Notes: a model not told the origin generated them from the letters alone. Counted from the stretch's first letter, positions 15,896-24,777 are shown. The stretch is DNA of 64,000 nucleotides from Belnapia moabensis DSM 16746 (GCF_000745835.1 NZ_JQKB01000032.1:1-64000), one strand, 5' to 3'. Translations and numbers: made by a program.

Positions 15896-16159
15896 TCAGC
15901 CGAAGCGGAAGGCGGCCGGGGCGGCATCCTCGGGTGCAGCGGCCGACTGCTGCTCCTTCATCCGCGCCTCGACCTGCTTCAGCAGCCCGGTGAGGCTGGT
16001 GACCAGCGAGGGCAGCTGCACCAGCGGCACCACCAGCTGGCCGCAGGGCGTCGGCTTCCCTTCGGCCCCGGTCTGCGCCAGCGTCATCCGGGCAACGCCA
16101 TAGGTGACGCTGGCGTCGAGGATGCCGTCGGCGAAGATGGTCACGCGGGTGTCGCTCAT
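15896..16159 (-). CDS. Hypothetical 87-residue protein in the type I secretion operon
   Basis: Begins MSDTRVTIFADGILDASVTY, then GVARMTLAQTG, a central LVVPLVQLPSLVTSLTGLLKQ helix and a charged tail. The pattern of short strands followed by one amphipathic helix resembles small DUF3467-type proteins, but I cannot assign a family. No signal peptide or membrane helix. It sits 8 bp after the HlyD gene and 4 bp before the GH5 start, so it is part of the operon and may be an accessory or chaperone-like factor. That role is inference. Confidence 0.65.
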   Translation of the reverse strand: MSDTRVTIFADGILDASVTYGVARMTLAQTGAEGKPTPCGQLVVPLVQLPSLVTSLTGLLKQVEARMKEQQSAAAPEDAAPAAFRFG

Positions 16160-16167
16160 GGGTGGTC

Positions 16168-17574
16168 CTATTGTTCGCGGAAGGCGCGGTGGAAGCTGTC
16201 CCGGATCGGCTGGGTGATGTAGCGGAAGAAGGTCCGCTCGCCGATCTTGATATGGGCTTCCACCGGCATCCCGGGGGTGAGGAAGACATTGGGCAGCGAC
16301 GTCAGCTGCTGCTGATCGATCAGAATGCGCGCTGGGTAGTATTGCTGCCTTGTCTGCTCGTTGGTGGTCACGTCCGCGGCGATCCAGGTCACCTCTCCGT
16401 GCAGGTAGGGCACCAGCCGCTGCTTGAAGGCCGGCAGCCGCACCTCGGCATGCAGGCCGGGATAGACCACGTCGATGTCGTTCGGCTGGACGTTCACCTC
16501 GGCGATCAGCCGGTCGTGCTGCGGCACCAGGTCCATCACCGACTCGCCCGGCTTGACGACGGCGCCGACGGTGAAGAGGCGCAGGTTGACCACCGTGCCG
16601 TCCTCCGGCGCGGTGATGTCCCGCCGCGTCATGACGTCGGAGGCGGCACGCAGCTTCTCCTCGGCCTCGGCGAGCCTGCCGCGGACGTCGCGCAACTCCT
16701 GGCCGTTCTCCTGCATCCGCTGGTCGATGGCCTGGCTGGTCTGCTGCTGCGCCTCGGCGATCGCGGCGTTGGCGCGGTCGATCTGGCCGGTCAGGTCCTG
16801 GATGCTGCCCTCCAGCCCGGCGAAGCTGCGCTGGAGCGCGAGGAGCTGCGGCAGCCGCTGCAGGCCCTGAGTGACCAGGGTGCGCGTCATCTCCTCCTCC
16901 TGCTTGATCAGCGCGAGCTGGCGGCGGGTGGAGGCGAGCTGGCCGCGGGCGCCGGCGATCACCGCCTGCTGCTGGTCGATGCGGGCCTGGAAGACCTGCA
17001 CCTGGCTGGCGAGGCTGGCCATCCGCGCCTCGAACAGGGCGCGCTGGCCGGTGACGCTGTCGAGCGCGCGGGCATTGCTGGCGTTCAGCAGCTCGGGCGG
17101 GAAGCTGACATCACGCGCGCGGCCGATCTCGGCGCGCAGCCGCGCCTCCTGCGCCATCAGCGCCCAGCGCTGGGCGCGCTGCGTCTCGAGCGTGGCATCG
17201 GCCTGGATGTCGTCGAGGCGGACGAGCACCTGGCCCTTCTCCACCTTGTCGCCGTCGCGCACCAGGATCTCGCGGACGATGCCGCCCTCGAGATGCTGGA
17301 TGGTCCGCCGCGTGCCCTCGACCTTGACGACGCCGGCGGCGATGGAGGCCTCGGCCAGCGGGGCCATGACCGCCCAGGCCGCGCCGCCCACGACGAAGAA
17401 CAGGAAGACGACCATGCCGAAGAGCATCGTCCCGCGGGTGCGCGGCGCCGGGGCGTCGAGCAGCGGGTCGAAGGGGAAGGACGGCAGGGTGCCGCCAAGA
17501 TCGGTGCGGATCGGCGCCAGGGCGCGCGCACCGGTGAGGACGGGGAGCTTCGGCTCCTGGGTGGTGACGCTCAT
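16168..17574 (-). CDS. HlyD family type I secretion periplasmic adaptor
   Basis: 468 residues, the usual length for PrtE/HlyD adaptors. One membrane helix near residues 50-70 (LFGMVVFLFFVVGGAAWAVM) is followed by the biotinyl-lipoyl half (IVREILVRDGDKVEKGQVLVR), a long coiled-coil hairpin from about 110 to 320, and the second half ITAPEDGTVVNLRLFTVGAVV. The C-terminus GMPVEAHIKIGERTFFRYI is characteristic. It bridges the ABC transporter and an outer-membrane TolC protein, which is not in this window. Its start overlaps the ATPase stop by 4 bp. Confidence 0.9.
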   Translation of the reverse strand: MSVTTQEPKLPVLTGARALAPIRTDLGGTLPSFPFDPLLDAPAPRTRGTMLFGMVVFLFFVVGGAAWAVMAPLAEASIAAGVVKVEGTRRTIQHLEGGIVREILVRDGDKVEKGQVLVRLDDIQADATLETQRAQRWALMAQEARLRAEIGRARDVSFPPELLNASNARALDSVTGQRALFEARMASLASQVQVFQARIDQQQAVIAGARGQLASTRRQLALIKQEEEMTRTLVTQGLQRLPQLLALQRSFAGLEGSIQDLTGQIDRANAAIAEAQQQTSQAIDQRMQENGQELRDVRGRLAEAEEKLRAASDVMTRRDITAPEDGTVVNLRLFTVGAVVKPGESVMDLVPQHDRLIAEVNVQPNDIDVVYPGLHAEVRLPAFKQRLVPYLHGEVTWIAADVTTNEQTRQQYYPARILIDQQQLTSLPNVFLTPGMPVEAHIKIGERTFFRYITQPIRDSFHRAFREQ

Positions 17575-19334
17575 CGGGCGGCGCTCCCTTCAAGGCGGGC
17601 AACGGGGGCGTTCTGGACCTCGGCGGGGCGCGGCGGCGTCATCAGCCGCTTCAGCACCTCGGCGCGCGGGCCGAACATCTCCATCGCGCCATCCTTCAGC
17701 AGCAGCACCTTGTCGACGCCCTGGACGAGGGTCGGCCGGTGCGAGACGAGGATGACGGTGGTGTCCTGCGCCTTCAGCCGCTCCAGCGCCTGGGTCAGCG
17801 CCGCCTCGCTGTCGCCGTCGAGGTTGCTGTTCGGCTCGTCGAGCACGACCAGCTTCGGCCGGCCGAACATGGCCCGCGCCAGGCCGATCAGCTGCCGCTG
17901 ACCGCCCGAGAGGTACTGGCCGCTGTCGCCGATCTCGGTCTCGTAGCCGTTCGGCAGGCGAAGGATCATGTCATGGCAGCCGGCGAGCTTGGCGGCCTCA
18001 TAGACCGCGTCCGGCTCGGCCTCGCCCATGCGGGCGATGTTGCGGAAGACGGTGCCGTCGAACAGCTCCACATCCTGCGGCAGGTAGCCGACATGCCGGC
18101 CGAAATCCTCGCGCATCCACTGGTAGACATCGGCGCCGTCAAGCCGGACGGTGCCGGCCGAGGGCGGCAGCGTGCCGATCAGCATGCGGATCAGCGTCGT
18201 CTTGCCGGCGGCGGAGGGGCCGATGACAGCCAGGCTCTCGCCCGGGCTGAGGCTGAAATTCACGCCCTTGATCATGGCAACGCCGTGGCCCGGGAAGGCA
18301 TAGGAGACGCGCTCGACCGAAACCTTGCCGACCGGCTCCGGCAGCGGCAGCCCCGGCGGGCGCAGCCGCGGCATGGCGAGGAAGCTCTGCAGCCGGCGGA
18401 AGCTCTGCCGGGCGGAGACCAGCTGCTTCCAGCCGCCGATCATCTGCTCCACCGGCGCCAGCGCGCGGCCCATGATGATCGAGCCGGCGATGGAGGCGCC
18501 CGAGGTCAGCTCCTGCTGCAGCACCAGATAGGCGCCGGCGCCGAGGATGCCGATCTGCACCGTGAGGCGGCAGAACTTCGTCATGGCGACGAGGAAGGAG
18601 GCGCGGTCGGCGGCGCGCTGCTGCGGGACCGTCATCGCCGCGACCGATTCCCGCCAGCGGCCGATGACCGAAGGCAGCATGCCCATGCTGTCGATCACCT
18701 CGGCATTGCGCGAGATGGCATCCGCCCGGCGCTGCGAGGCCATGCCGGCGGTGTTCGCCTCCTTCAGCAGGGCGGAGGTGGCGACCTCGCTCGCGAGCGT
18801 CAGGCCGAACAGCACCACCGCGCCGCCGAGGGCGATGAAGCCCATCACCGGGTGAAGGAGGAAGATGACGCCGATATAGATCGGCACCCAGGGCACGTCA
18901 TAGAGCGAGAGCGCGCCCGGCGAGCCGAGATAGCCGCGGCAGACCGCGAGGTCCCGCAAGGCTTCCATCCGGTAGGGGCGGCCGCGCAGCGTGCTTTCAA
19001 GGGCGCGAACGAAGCCCTCCGGCGCCACGCGGTGCTCCACCCAGCTGCCGATCCGCTGCATCACCTTGCCCCGCACGCCCTCGAGGATGGCGAGCACCGC
19101 CGTCGCCAGGATGGCGATCAGCGACAGGTAAAGGAGGGTATCCAGCGCCCGGCTCGACAGGACGCGGTCGAAGACCTGCATCATGTAGATCGAGGTGGTG
19201 AGCTGCAGCAGGTTCACGACGCCGCTGAAGACGCCGACGAGGATGAACTGGGTCCGGCAAGCCCGGAGCGCCCGGCGCAGCGGGGTATCCGCCGCGGCAT
19301 CGGCCCCGGGAAGAAGGGTGCGGGAATGGGACAT
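17571..19334 (-). CDS. Type I secretion ABC transporter, permease/ATPase (PrtD-like)
   Basis: 587 residues. N-terminal six-helix membrane domain without a C39 peptidase domain, typical of PrtD-type exporters for substrates with C-terminal signals. The ATPase half has Walker A GPSAAGKTTLIRML, the LSGGQRQLIGLARAM signature, Walker B LVVLDEPNSNLDGDS and VILVSHRP. It energises one-step export of unfolded proteins. Second gene of a five-gene operon (membrane protein, this ATPase, adaptor, 87-residue protein, GH5). Confidence 0.9.
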   Translation of the reverse strand: MSHSRTLLPGADAAADTPLRRALRACRTQFILVGVFSGVVNLLQLTTSIYMMQVFDRVLSSRALDTLLYLSLIAILATAVLAILEGVRGKVMQRIGSWVEHRVAPEGFVRALESTLRGRPYRMEALRDLAVCRGYLGSPGALSLYDVPWVPIYIGVIFLLHPVMGFIALGGAVVLFGLTLASEVATSALLKEANTAGMASQRRADAISRNAEVIDSMGMLPSVIGRWRESVAAMTVPQQRAADRASFLVAMTKFCRLTVQIGILGAGAYLVLQQELTSGASIAGSIIMGRALAPVEQMIGGWKQLVSARQSFRRLQSFLAMPRLRPPGLPLPEPVGKVSVERVSYAFPGHGVAMIKGVNFSLSPGESLAVIGPSAAGKTTLIRMLIGTLPPSAGTVRLDGADVYQWMREDFGRHVGYLPQDVELFDGTVFRNIARMGEAEPDAVYEAAKLAGCHDMILRLPNGYETEIGDSGQYLSGGQRQLIGLARAMFGRPKLVVLDEPNSNLDGDSEAALTQALERLKAQDTTVILVSHRPTLVQGVDKVLLLKDGAMEMFGPRAEVLKRLMTPPRPAEVQNAPVARLEGSAAR

Positions 19335-19337
19335 GCG

Positions 19338-19748
19338 TCAGCCTGCCAGGCGGCCGGCGAGGCCGGCCAGGGTTTCGGGATGCAGCGCGAGCCAGCCGCC
19401 GACGGCGCCGATGATGACGAGCGCCACCAGGTTGGCGGCGACCATGCGGAGGAAGCCGGGCGGGTGGCGGAGGCGGCCGATCTGCTCGGCCACGGCCTCC
19501 TGGCGGATGCGCTCTATATTGTTGTGCAGGTAGCGCAATGCGTGGTCGCAGAGCGCAGTCTCAGCCTCCCGCTGACAGCGGATGACGGTCTCGCGGCTGG
19601 CTTCATCCCCACGCTCGGCGGCGAGGGCGAAGGCGAGGAGGCCGGTGATCCGGTCTTCCGTCCGGAAGGCCGTGGGGTCGGCGGGGGTCGTCACGGCCTG
19701 AACGGGGGCCGGCGCGGGTTGCGGCCTGAGGGTTTCGACATTGGCCAT
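19338..19748 (-). CDS. Small membrane-anchored protein heading the secretion operon
   Basis: 136 residues from ATG 19748, which has GGAG six bases upstream. An Ala/Pro-rich N-terminal 30 residues, a helical middle (ITGLLAFALAAERGDEAS, ALRYLHNNIERIRQEAVAEQ) and one C-terminal membrane helix (FLRMVAANLVALVIIGAVGG). I recognise no family. It ends 3 bp before the ATPase start, so it is the first gene of the operon. An ATG 12 bases further upstream is possible. An accessory role in secretion is inference. Confidence 0.65.
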   Translation of the reverse strand: MANVETLRPQPAPAPVQAVTTPADPTAFRTEDRITGLLAFALAAERGDEASRETVIRCQREAETALCDHALRYLHNNIERIRQEAVAEQIGRLRHPPGFLRMVAANLVALVIIGAVGGWLALHPETLAGLAGRLAG

Positions 19749-20128
19749 ACTGGGCTCCATCCTGGGCCGGCCATGGGAATGCCATGATACGCCCGAAGGA
19801 GCGAATCGGCCTATCATTCCGCATGGCTTGCACGCTGTCGTCCCGAACCGGGGGGTATGGGACAGGGGCGCCTGGGGTGGCGCTTGAAGGGTATACGCAC
19901 TCCGGTTTCCGTGAAATGCAACCCTAAACCCGAGAAGTTTCCGCACGGTAACCGCCCAAAGAGATGCCGTTCCGTATCGATCATGGTCTTGGGTCCTTTG
20001 CGGCAGTCATGCCACACCCTGTGCGCAAGTGGCACACCAGCCGCCAAACACGACAGGATGTGATCGTTGCCTGCACACTGTGGCGACAACCCGTGCTAGG
20101 CAGAGCCGGGGCTCATATTGACGAGGAA
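19749..20128. other. 380-bp divergent intergenic region
   Basis: Separates the leftward secretion operon from the rightward beta-barrel gene. It contains an inverted repeat TGCCAC (20010-20015) / GTGGCA (20029-20034) and several short AT-richer stretches, but no gene and no promoter I would call. Both operons' promoters must lie here. Confidence 0.4.
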
Positions 20129-21394
20129 ATGGTGGTGAAAAGCTTTCGGAGCTGGGGGGTTCTGGGCCTGATCGTGGCTGCCCTGCCGCTGGGGAAGGCG
20201 CAGGCCCAGCTGGGCGACTCGCCCGAGGTCCAGCGCGGCATCACCGTGGTGAACCGGCAGCGGCCGGATTACGACCCGCTCGGCGTCCGGCTTGGCGGCT
20301 TCCGCCTCAATGGCGCGGTCGAGGCCGGGCTGGGCTGGGACAGCAACATCTTCGGGCGCCGCAGAAACGTGGTCTCCGACGGCTTCGCCGAGGAGCGGGG
20401 CAGCCTCAACCTGCGCAGCGACTGGACGACCCATGCGGTCGGCGTCTCCGCCAATTCCGTCAACCGGCAATATTTCAGCGAGAGCCGGCAGGACTGGAAC
20501 GACTGGGATGTCGGCGGCTTCGGGCGCTACGACTTCTCGGCCGACACGTCGCTCCAGGGTCAGTACCGCCATTACCGGGCGCATCTCAACGTCTATAATT
20601 TTGATGTCCAGGCCGCCGGCATCGTCCAGCCCGTCGCCTACGAGTCGGACGAGTTCTCGGTCACCGGCAATACGAGGCTGAACCGGCTCGGGCTGATCGC
20701 CCAGGGTGTGTACCGGACCTTCGACTTCCAAGACACGATCATCCGCAACACCCTGACCCCGGTGTCGCAGAACAGCTTCAACACGGCGATCGGCGCGGTC
20801 GGCGGCAGTTATGCGCTTGCCCCGGGTCGGAACATCACCACCATCGTGCGCGTCCAGGACATCAAGTACACCGAGGCGATTGCCAGCCGGCGCGACAGCT
20901 TCACCTGGGAAGTGCTGAGCGGCTTTGACTACGATTTCGACGGCGTCTGGCAGGCCCGCATCGCCCTCGGCTGGCGGCAGCGCGAGTATAACGGGCCGGG
21001 GATCAAGACCCTGCAGGGCCCCGCGGTCGAGGCGGCTGTCACCTATGCGCCGACCCAGCTGACCACGGCGCGCTTCCGGCTGACCCGGACGATCGAGGAA
21101 TCCATCCGCCAGGATTCGGTGAGCTACCAGCGCACCCAGGTCGGCCTGACCGTCGACCACGAATACCTGCGCAACGTGCTGCTGCAGGGCGACCTGCTCT
21201 ACGACCGCCGCGAATACGAGAGCCCGAACCAAACGGCGGCCGATGGCGTGGTGACGCTGACGGCGCGCTACCTGCTGAACCGGAACGCCTCGGTGATCGC
21301 CAGCTATGCCTATCGGCGGCGGCTTGAATCGACGGGCGGGTTCCAGGAATTCGACCGCAACCTGCTGCAGGTCCGGCTCCGCCTTGGCATCTGA
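20129..21394 (+). CDS. Outer-membrane beta-barrel protein of the exopolysaccharide locus
   Basis: 421 residues with a signal peptide (SWGVLGLIVAALPLGKAQA). The mature part is a run of amphipathic strands with alternating aromatic residues (LNGAVEAGLGWDSNIFG, TSLQGQYRHYRAHLNVYNFD, LQGDLLYDRREYES) ending in a strand LLQVRLRLGI. This matches the BBP2/capsule-associated beta-barrel family found next to Wza-type genes in alphaproteobacteria. A role in polymer export or anchoring is likely. GAGGA ends 1 base before ATG 20129, so the GTG at 20132 or 20135 could be the true start. Confidence 0.8.
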   Translation: MVVKSFRSWGVLGLIVAALPLGKAQAQLGDSPEVQRGITVVNRQRPDYDPLGVRLGGFRLNGAVEAGLGWDSNIFGRRRNVVSDGFAEERGSLNLRSDWTTHAVGVSANSVNRQYFSESRQDWNDWDVGGFGRYDFSADTSLQGQYRHYRAHLNVYNFDVQAAGIVQPVAYESDEFSVTGNTRLNRLGLIAQGVYRTFDFQDTIIRNTLTPVSQNSFNTAIGAVGGSYALAPGRNITTIVRVQDIKYTEAIASRRDSFTWEVLSGFDYDFDGVWQARIALGWRQREYNGPGIKTLQGPAVEAAVTYAPTQLTTARFRLTRTIEESIRQDSVSYQRTQVGLTVDHEYLRNVLLQGDLLYDRREYESPNQTAADGVVTLTARYLLNRNASVIASYAYRRRLESTGGFQEFDRNLLQVRLRLGI

Positions 21395-22178
21395 GGCTCC
21401 GGTCAGGCGTCTGCTCGATGTCGATTTCGCTGACCTTCCATTGCAGGACGTGCTCGCCCTGCTGGCGGAGCGGCCGGCGGAGGCGCCCTTCGGCTATGTC
21501 GTAACGCCGAACTCCGACCATCTGGTCCGGCTGGCCCGCGACCCGGCGATGCGGCCGCTCTATGACGATGCAATGCTGCGGCTGCTCGACAGCCGGGTGG
21601 TGGCGCGGCTCGCCGGGCTGATGGGGCTGGCGGCGCCGGCGGTGGTGCCGGGCAGCGACCTCACCGCCGCGCTGATGCAGGCGCTGCCGCCGGACGAGCC
21701 GGTCACGGTGATCGGCCTGGCGCCGGCGGCGCTAAAGCGGCTGGCGGCACGGACGGGGCTGCGGCGGATCGCCCATCACAATCCGCCGATGGGCTTCGAC
21801 CGCGACCCGGCGCAGTTCGAGGCGGCGGTGCGCTTCATCGAGGAGAATCCGGCGCGCTACACCTTCCTTGCCGTCGGCTCGCCGCGGCAGGAGCGGGTGG
21901 CGCAGGCGGTGGCGACGCGCGGCAAGGGGAGGGGGGTCGGCCTTTGCATCGGGGCGAGCCTGCTCTTCCTTACAGGCGAGGAGCGGCGGGCGCCGGTCAT
22001 TGTCCAACGGGCAGAGCTGGAATGGGCCTGGCGGCTGATGCAGGACCCGAAGCGCCTCGCCCGACGCTACCTGGTGGACAGTCCCGCCATCATCGCCCTG
22101 CTGCGGCGCGAGGCAAAGCGGGCGGCCCTACCCCCGCCGGCTGATGATCCGGGCCACCAGCATCAACACCGCGCCTAG
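21384..22178 (+). CDS. WecG/TagA/CpsF family glycosyltransferase
   Basis: About 264 residues. GT26 motifs are clear: YVVTPNSDHLVRLARDP, VVPGSDLTAALM, PMGFDRDP, FLAVGSPRQE, and the C-terminal VQRAELEWAWRLMQDPKRL. GT26 enzymes add a second sugar (ManNAc, ManNAcA or glucose) to polyprenyl-PP-sugar at the membrane. No ATG is available; homology starts at LLDVDFADLPLQ, so I use TTG 21384, which overlaps the barrel gene by 11 bp. It ends with a His-rich tail that overlaps the convergent small gene by 51 bp. Confidence 0.85.
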   Translation: MASEAPVRRLLDVDFADLPLQDVLALLAERPAEAPFGYVVTPNSDHLVRLARDPAMRPLYDDAMLRLLDSRVVARLAGLMGLAAPAVVPGSDLTAALMQALPPDEPVTVIGLAPAALKRLAARTGLRRIAHHNPPMGFDRDPAQFEAAVRFIEENPARYTFLAVGSPRQERVAQAVATRGKGRGVGLCIGASLLFLTGEERRAPVIVQRAELEWAWRLMQDPKRLARRYLVDSPAIIALLRREAKRAALPPPADDPGHQHQHRA

Positions 22179-22325
22179 CAGGATTACCCCGTAGGTCCGA
22201 GGATCCGCCCGCAGCGCATCGAGTACCGCCTCCGGAATCCAGAGCAGCGCATCCCAACCGCAGAGATGCGCCAGCACGCCGAGCAGCACGAGCAGGGTAC
22301 CGAGGCTCCAAAGCAACCGTGCCAT
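22128..22325 (-). CDS. Hypothetical 65-residue membrane protein
   Basis: Begins MARLLWSLGTLLVLLGVLAH and has a second hydrophobic stretch TYGVILLGAVLMLVARI before a basic end (SRRG). Two membrane helices separated by about 20 residues. It follows the 96-residue gene by 6 bp on the same strand but overlaps the convergent WecG-like gene, so it could be spurious. No family recognised. Confidence 0.45.
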   Translation of the reverse strand: MARLLWSLGTLLVLLGVLAHLCGWDALLWIPEAVLDALRADPRTYGVILLGAVLMLVARIISRRG

Positions 22326-22331
22326 CCCCGC

Positions 22332-22622
22332 CTACCCGGCCCGGAAGGCGATGGCGTTACGGAGTGCGTGCACGATCAGCTCCATCCGGCGCTCGAAGCC
22401 GGCGGCGGCTTGAGGGCGCCCGGCCTCCTCGGCGCCGACCACGCCCCGGAGGACGGAGGCTTCGAGCTGCTTCGCCATCTCATTCATGGAGGCGAGGGCG
22501 GCTTCGGCGCCGCCGCCCTGCATGGTGGCGCGCAGCACGGCGATCTCACCGAAGGCCGCGGCCAGGGCCGTCTCCAGGGCGATGATCTCGCCACGCAATT
22601 CGTCGCTCTTGTCCTCGGGCAT
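22332..22622 (-). CDS. Hypothetical 96-residue helical protein
   Basis: From MPEDKSDELRGEIIALETAL onward the sequence is almost wholly helical and alanine-rich, with heptad-like spacing (AFGEIAVLRATM, MNEMAKQLEASVL) and ends RMELIVHALRNAIAFRAG. No signal, membrane helix or known motif. It lies 31 bp after the GT2 gene on the same strand. It may be a small oligomeric partner; no function can be given. Confidence 0.55.
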   Translation of the reverse strand: MPEDKSDELRGEIIALETALAAAFGEIAVLRATMQGGGAEAALASMNEMAKQLEASVLRGVVGAEEAGRPQAAAGFERRMELIVHALRNAIAFRAG

Positions 22623-22653
22623 CCATGTCAGGTGGGGGCGGCGGCGGCCGGCC

Positions 22654-23688
22654 TCAACTGGCCTTGGCACTCGGCAGGGCCGACAGCACCTCAGCCCGCA
22701 CCCGCCGGCTAAGGCCGCCGCGGTGGGCGGCGTCGTTGCGGGCAAGGTAGTCGCGGGCCGCGGGCGTCAGCCGGTAGAGCGTCTCCATCCCCGGCGCAGG
22801 GCGGAAGCGGCGCCAGAGGCTGACCGCCGCGGGCCCGGCCTTCAGCCCCTGAGCGAGCACGCCGTTGCGGGCGCCCTTCACCTGATAGGCGAGGAAGCGC
22901 GGCAGCAGCGAGGCCGGGGCAAGGCCGTATTTCAACCCGATATAGAGGCGGTTACGGACGAAGTGGAACCAGCGGGTGCCCGACCAGGCGAAGCGGTGCT
23001 CGCCGCTGACCTTGTGGCGCACGGCGATGTCGCCGCGGTAGCGGATGCGCTGGCCGGTATTGATGGCGCGGAGGGCGAAGTCGAACTCCTCCCAGCAGAA
23101 GAAGAGCGCGTCGTCATAGCCGCCGGTGCGCTCGAAATCCCGCCGACGGATCGCATGGCCGGCGCCGACGAAGGTGGCGACGTCGAAGCTCTCCGCGGCG
23201 CGCGGCAGCAGTCCGGGCGGGTAGCCCCAGGAAGAGAAATCCTCCGCGCCCGTGTCGAAGACCAGGATGCGGCAGGCAATGGCGGCGATGTCCGGCTCTG
23301 CATCCAGGGCACGGAGGGCGCGGGCGAGGGTGTCGGCGTCCTGGAATTCGGCGTCGTTGTCGAGGGCGAAGATCATCCGGCCCCGGCCGAGGGCCGTCGC
23401 CCGGTTGCGGCCGCCGGCGACACCCCAATTGCGGTCGAGCCGTACCAGCGTCGCATCCGGCGCGTCCCCGACGGCGGCGGCGAGGCGAGCGAGATTCTCG
23501 GGCTTGCTGCCCTGGTCGGCGATCCAGACATGTTTGGAAAGCCCGGTCTGGGCGCGGGCGGAGGCGATGGCGGCCACCGTCTCCTCGGCCCGATCCATCG
23601 CCAGGATGATGATATCGGCATCCACCTCGCCCGCCGGGCCAATCGCGCCAGCGACATGCTCGGGGGCCGGGTAGGGGCCGAGGCTCAT
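22654..23688 (-). CDS. Glycosyltransferase family 2 (rhamnosyltransferase-like)
   Basis: 344 residues of a GT-A fold: ADIIILAMDRAEETVAAIAS, VRLDRNWGVAGGRNRA and the metal-binding IFALDNDAEF (DxD), then FVGAGHAIRRRDFER and the acceptor/base motif FCWEEFDFALRA. The C-terminal part RNRLYIGLKYG is common in WcaA/rhamnosyl-type enzymes. It adds one sugar to the lipid-linked repeat unit at the cytoplasmic face. It overlaps the preceding gene by 4 bp. Donor and acceptor are unknown. Confidence 0.85.
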   Translation of the reverse strand: MSLGPYPAPEHVAGAIGPAGEVDADIIILAMDRAEETVAAIASARAQTGLSKHVWIADQGSKPENLARLAAAVGDAPDATLVRLDRNWGVAGGRNRATALGRGRMIFALDNDAEFQDADTLARALRALDAEPDIAAIACRILVFDTGAEDFSSWGYPPGLLPRAAESFDVATFVGAGHAIRRRDFERTGGYDDALFFCWEEFDFALRAINTGQRIRYRGDIAVRHKVSGEHRFAWSGTRWFHFVRNRLYIGLKYGLAPASLLPRFLAYQVKGARNGVLAQGLKAGPAAVSLWRRFRPAPGMETLYRLTPAARDYLARNDAAHRGGLSRRVRAEVLSALPSAKAS

Positions 23689-24695
23689 GCGCGTTCCTCG
23701 AAATCGGGCGCGGGCAGGGCAAGATAGGCGATGCGCTTCGCCTCCTGCCGGCCGCGCGTCACCGTATCGAGGACGAGGCCGCAGACGAAACTGAGGAAGG
23801 AAAGCAGCACCAGGCCTGTCGCCAGCACCGCCGTCGGGAGGCGGGGGACGAGGCCGGTGGCGAGGAAGGTCTGCAGCAGCGGCACCGCCAGCATCAGGGC
23901 GAGGAACAGGAGGATGCCGCCGGCCACGGAGAAGAACATCAGCGGCCGCTCCCGCTGCACCAGGGTGATGATGGTGCGGAGGATGCGGAAGCCGTCGCGG
24001 TAGGTGTTGAGCTTGCTGGTGGAGCCGGCGGGGCGCTCCTTGTAGAGGCTCGGGACCTCGCCTACGGGCAGCTTCAGTTCGAGGGCGTGGACGGTGAACT
24101 CCGTCTCCGTCTCGAAGCCGGCGGCGAGCGCCGGGAAGCTCTTGACGAAGCGGCGGGAGAAGACGCGGTAGCCAGAGAGCATGTCGGAGATGCGGTCGCC
24201 GAAGACCCAGCGGACCATCCCGGTCAGCACGGCATTGCCGAACTGGTGCCCACGCCGATAGGCGGCGGCGGCGATCGCCTCGGGCGTGCGGCGCACGCCG
24301 GTCACCATGTCGAGGCGGTCGGAGAGGAGCAGGCGCAACATCTCCGGCGCGGCGGCGGCGTCGTAGGTGTCGTCGCCATCGACGAGCACATAGGCATCCG
24401 CCTCGATATCGGCGAACATGCGCCGCACGACATGGCCCTTGCCCTGGAGCTGCTCGTTGCGCACCACGGCGCCGGCGGCGCGGGCGGCGGCTGCGGTGCG
24501 GTCCTTCGAATTGTTGTCATAGACGTAGATGGTGGCGTCCGGCAGGGCGGCGCGGAAGGCGGCGACCACGCGGGGGATCGCCACCTCCTCGTTGTAGCAG
24601 GGGATCAGCACGGCAACCCGTGGCGCGGTGCTGTAGCCCGGCAGCAGTGTCGCACCGGGCGTCAGATGGGTGTCGGGCAAGGCGCTCTCCGGCAT
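23685..24695 (-). CDS. Polyprenyl-phosphate glycosyltransferase (GtrB/DPM1-like GT2)
   Basis: 336 residues: RVAVLIPCYNEEVAIPRVV, YVYDNNSKDRT, GKGHVVRRMF, VLVDGDDTYD (DxD) and ISDMLSGYRVFSRRFVKS, followed by ETEFTVHALEL and two C-terminal membrane helices (LMFFSVAGGILLFLALMLAV; VLATGLVLLSFLSFVCGL). This is the GtrB-type layout, which makes polyprenyl-P-glucose or a similar lipid donor for periplasmic glycosylation. ATG 24695 has GGAAG eight bases upstream; the frame remains open to 24869 but that start lacks a ribosome site. A GtrA protein is encoded upstream in the same operon. Confidence 0.85.
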   Translation of the reverse strand: MPESALPDTHLTPGATLLPGYSTAPRVAVLIPCYNEEVAIPRVVAAFRAALPDATIYVYDNNSKDRTAAAARAAGAVVRNEQLQGKGHVVRRMFADIEADAYVLVDGDDTYDAAAAPEMLRLLLSDRLDMVTGVRRTPEAIAAAAYRRGHQFGNAVLTGMVRWVFGDRISDMLSGYRVFSRRFVKSFPALAAGFETETEFTVHALELKLPVGEVPSLYKERPAGSTSKLNTYRDGFRILRTIITLVQRERPLMFFSVAGGILLFLALMLAVPLLQTFLATGLVPRLPTAVLATGLVLLSFLSFVCGLVLDTVTRGRQEAKRIAYLALPAPDFEERA

Positions 24696-24754
24696 GGTGA
24701 GGGCTTCCGTCCTGGCTTCCGGACCTCGGACAGCCATGGTGGACGGTGAATGTG

Positions 24755-24777
24755 GCGGCGGAATGACCTCCCGCCGC
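24755..24777 (-). other. Stem-loop directly after the phosphotransferase stop
   Basis: GCGGCGG (24755-24761) and CCGCCGC (24771-24777) pair across a 9-nt loop, starting at the base after the TAA stop of the leftward phosphotransferase gene. No T-run follows, so it is more likely an RNA-stability or translation-spacing element than a full terminator. Confidence 0.35.

Noticed and set aside
20025-20045. TGGCAC...GCC resembling a sigma-54 promoter before the beta-barrel gene
   Set aside because: The spacing between the GG and GC elements is off by one, and no sigma-54 activator is nearby.
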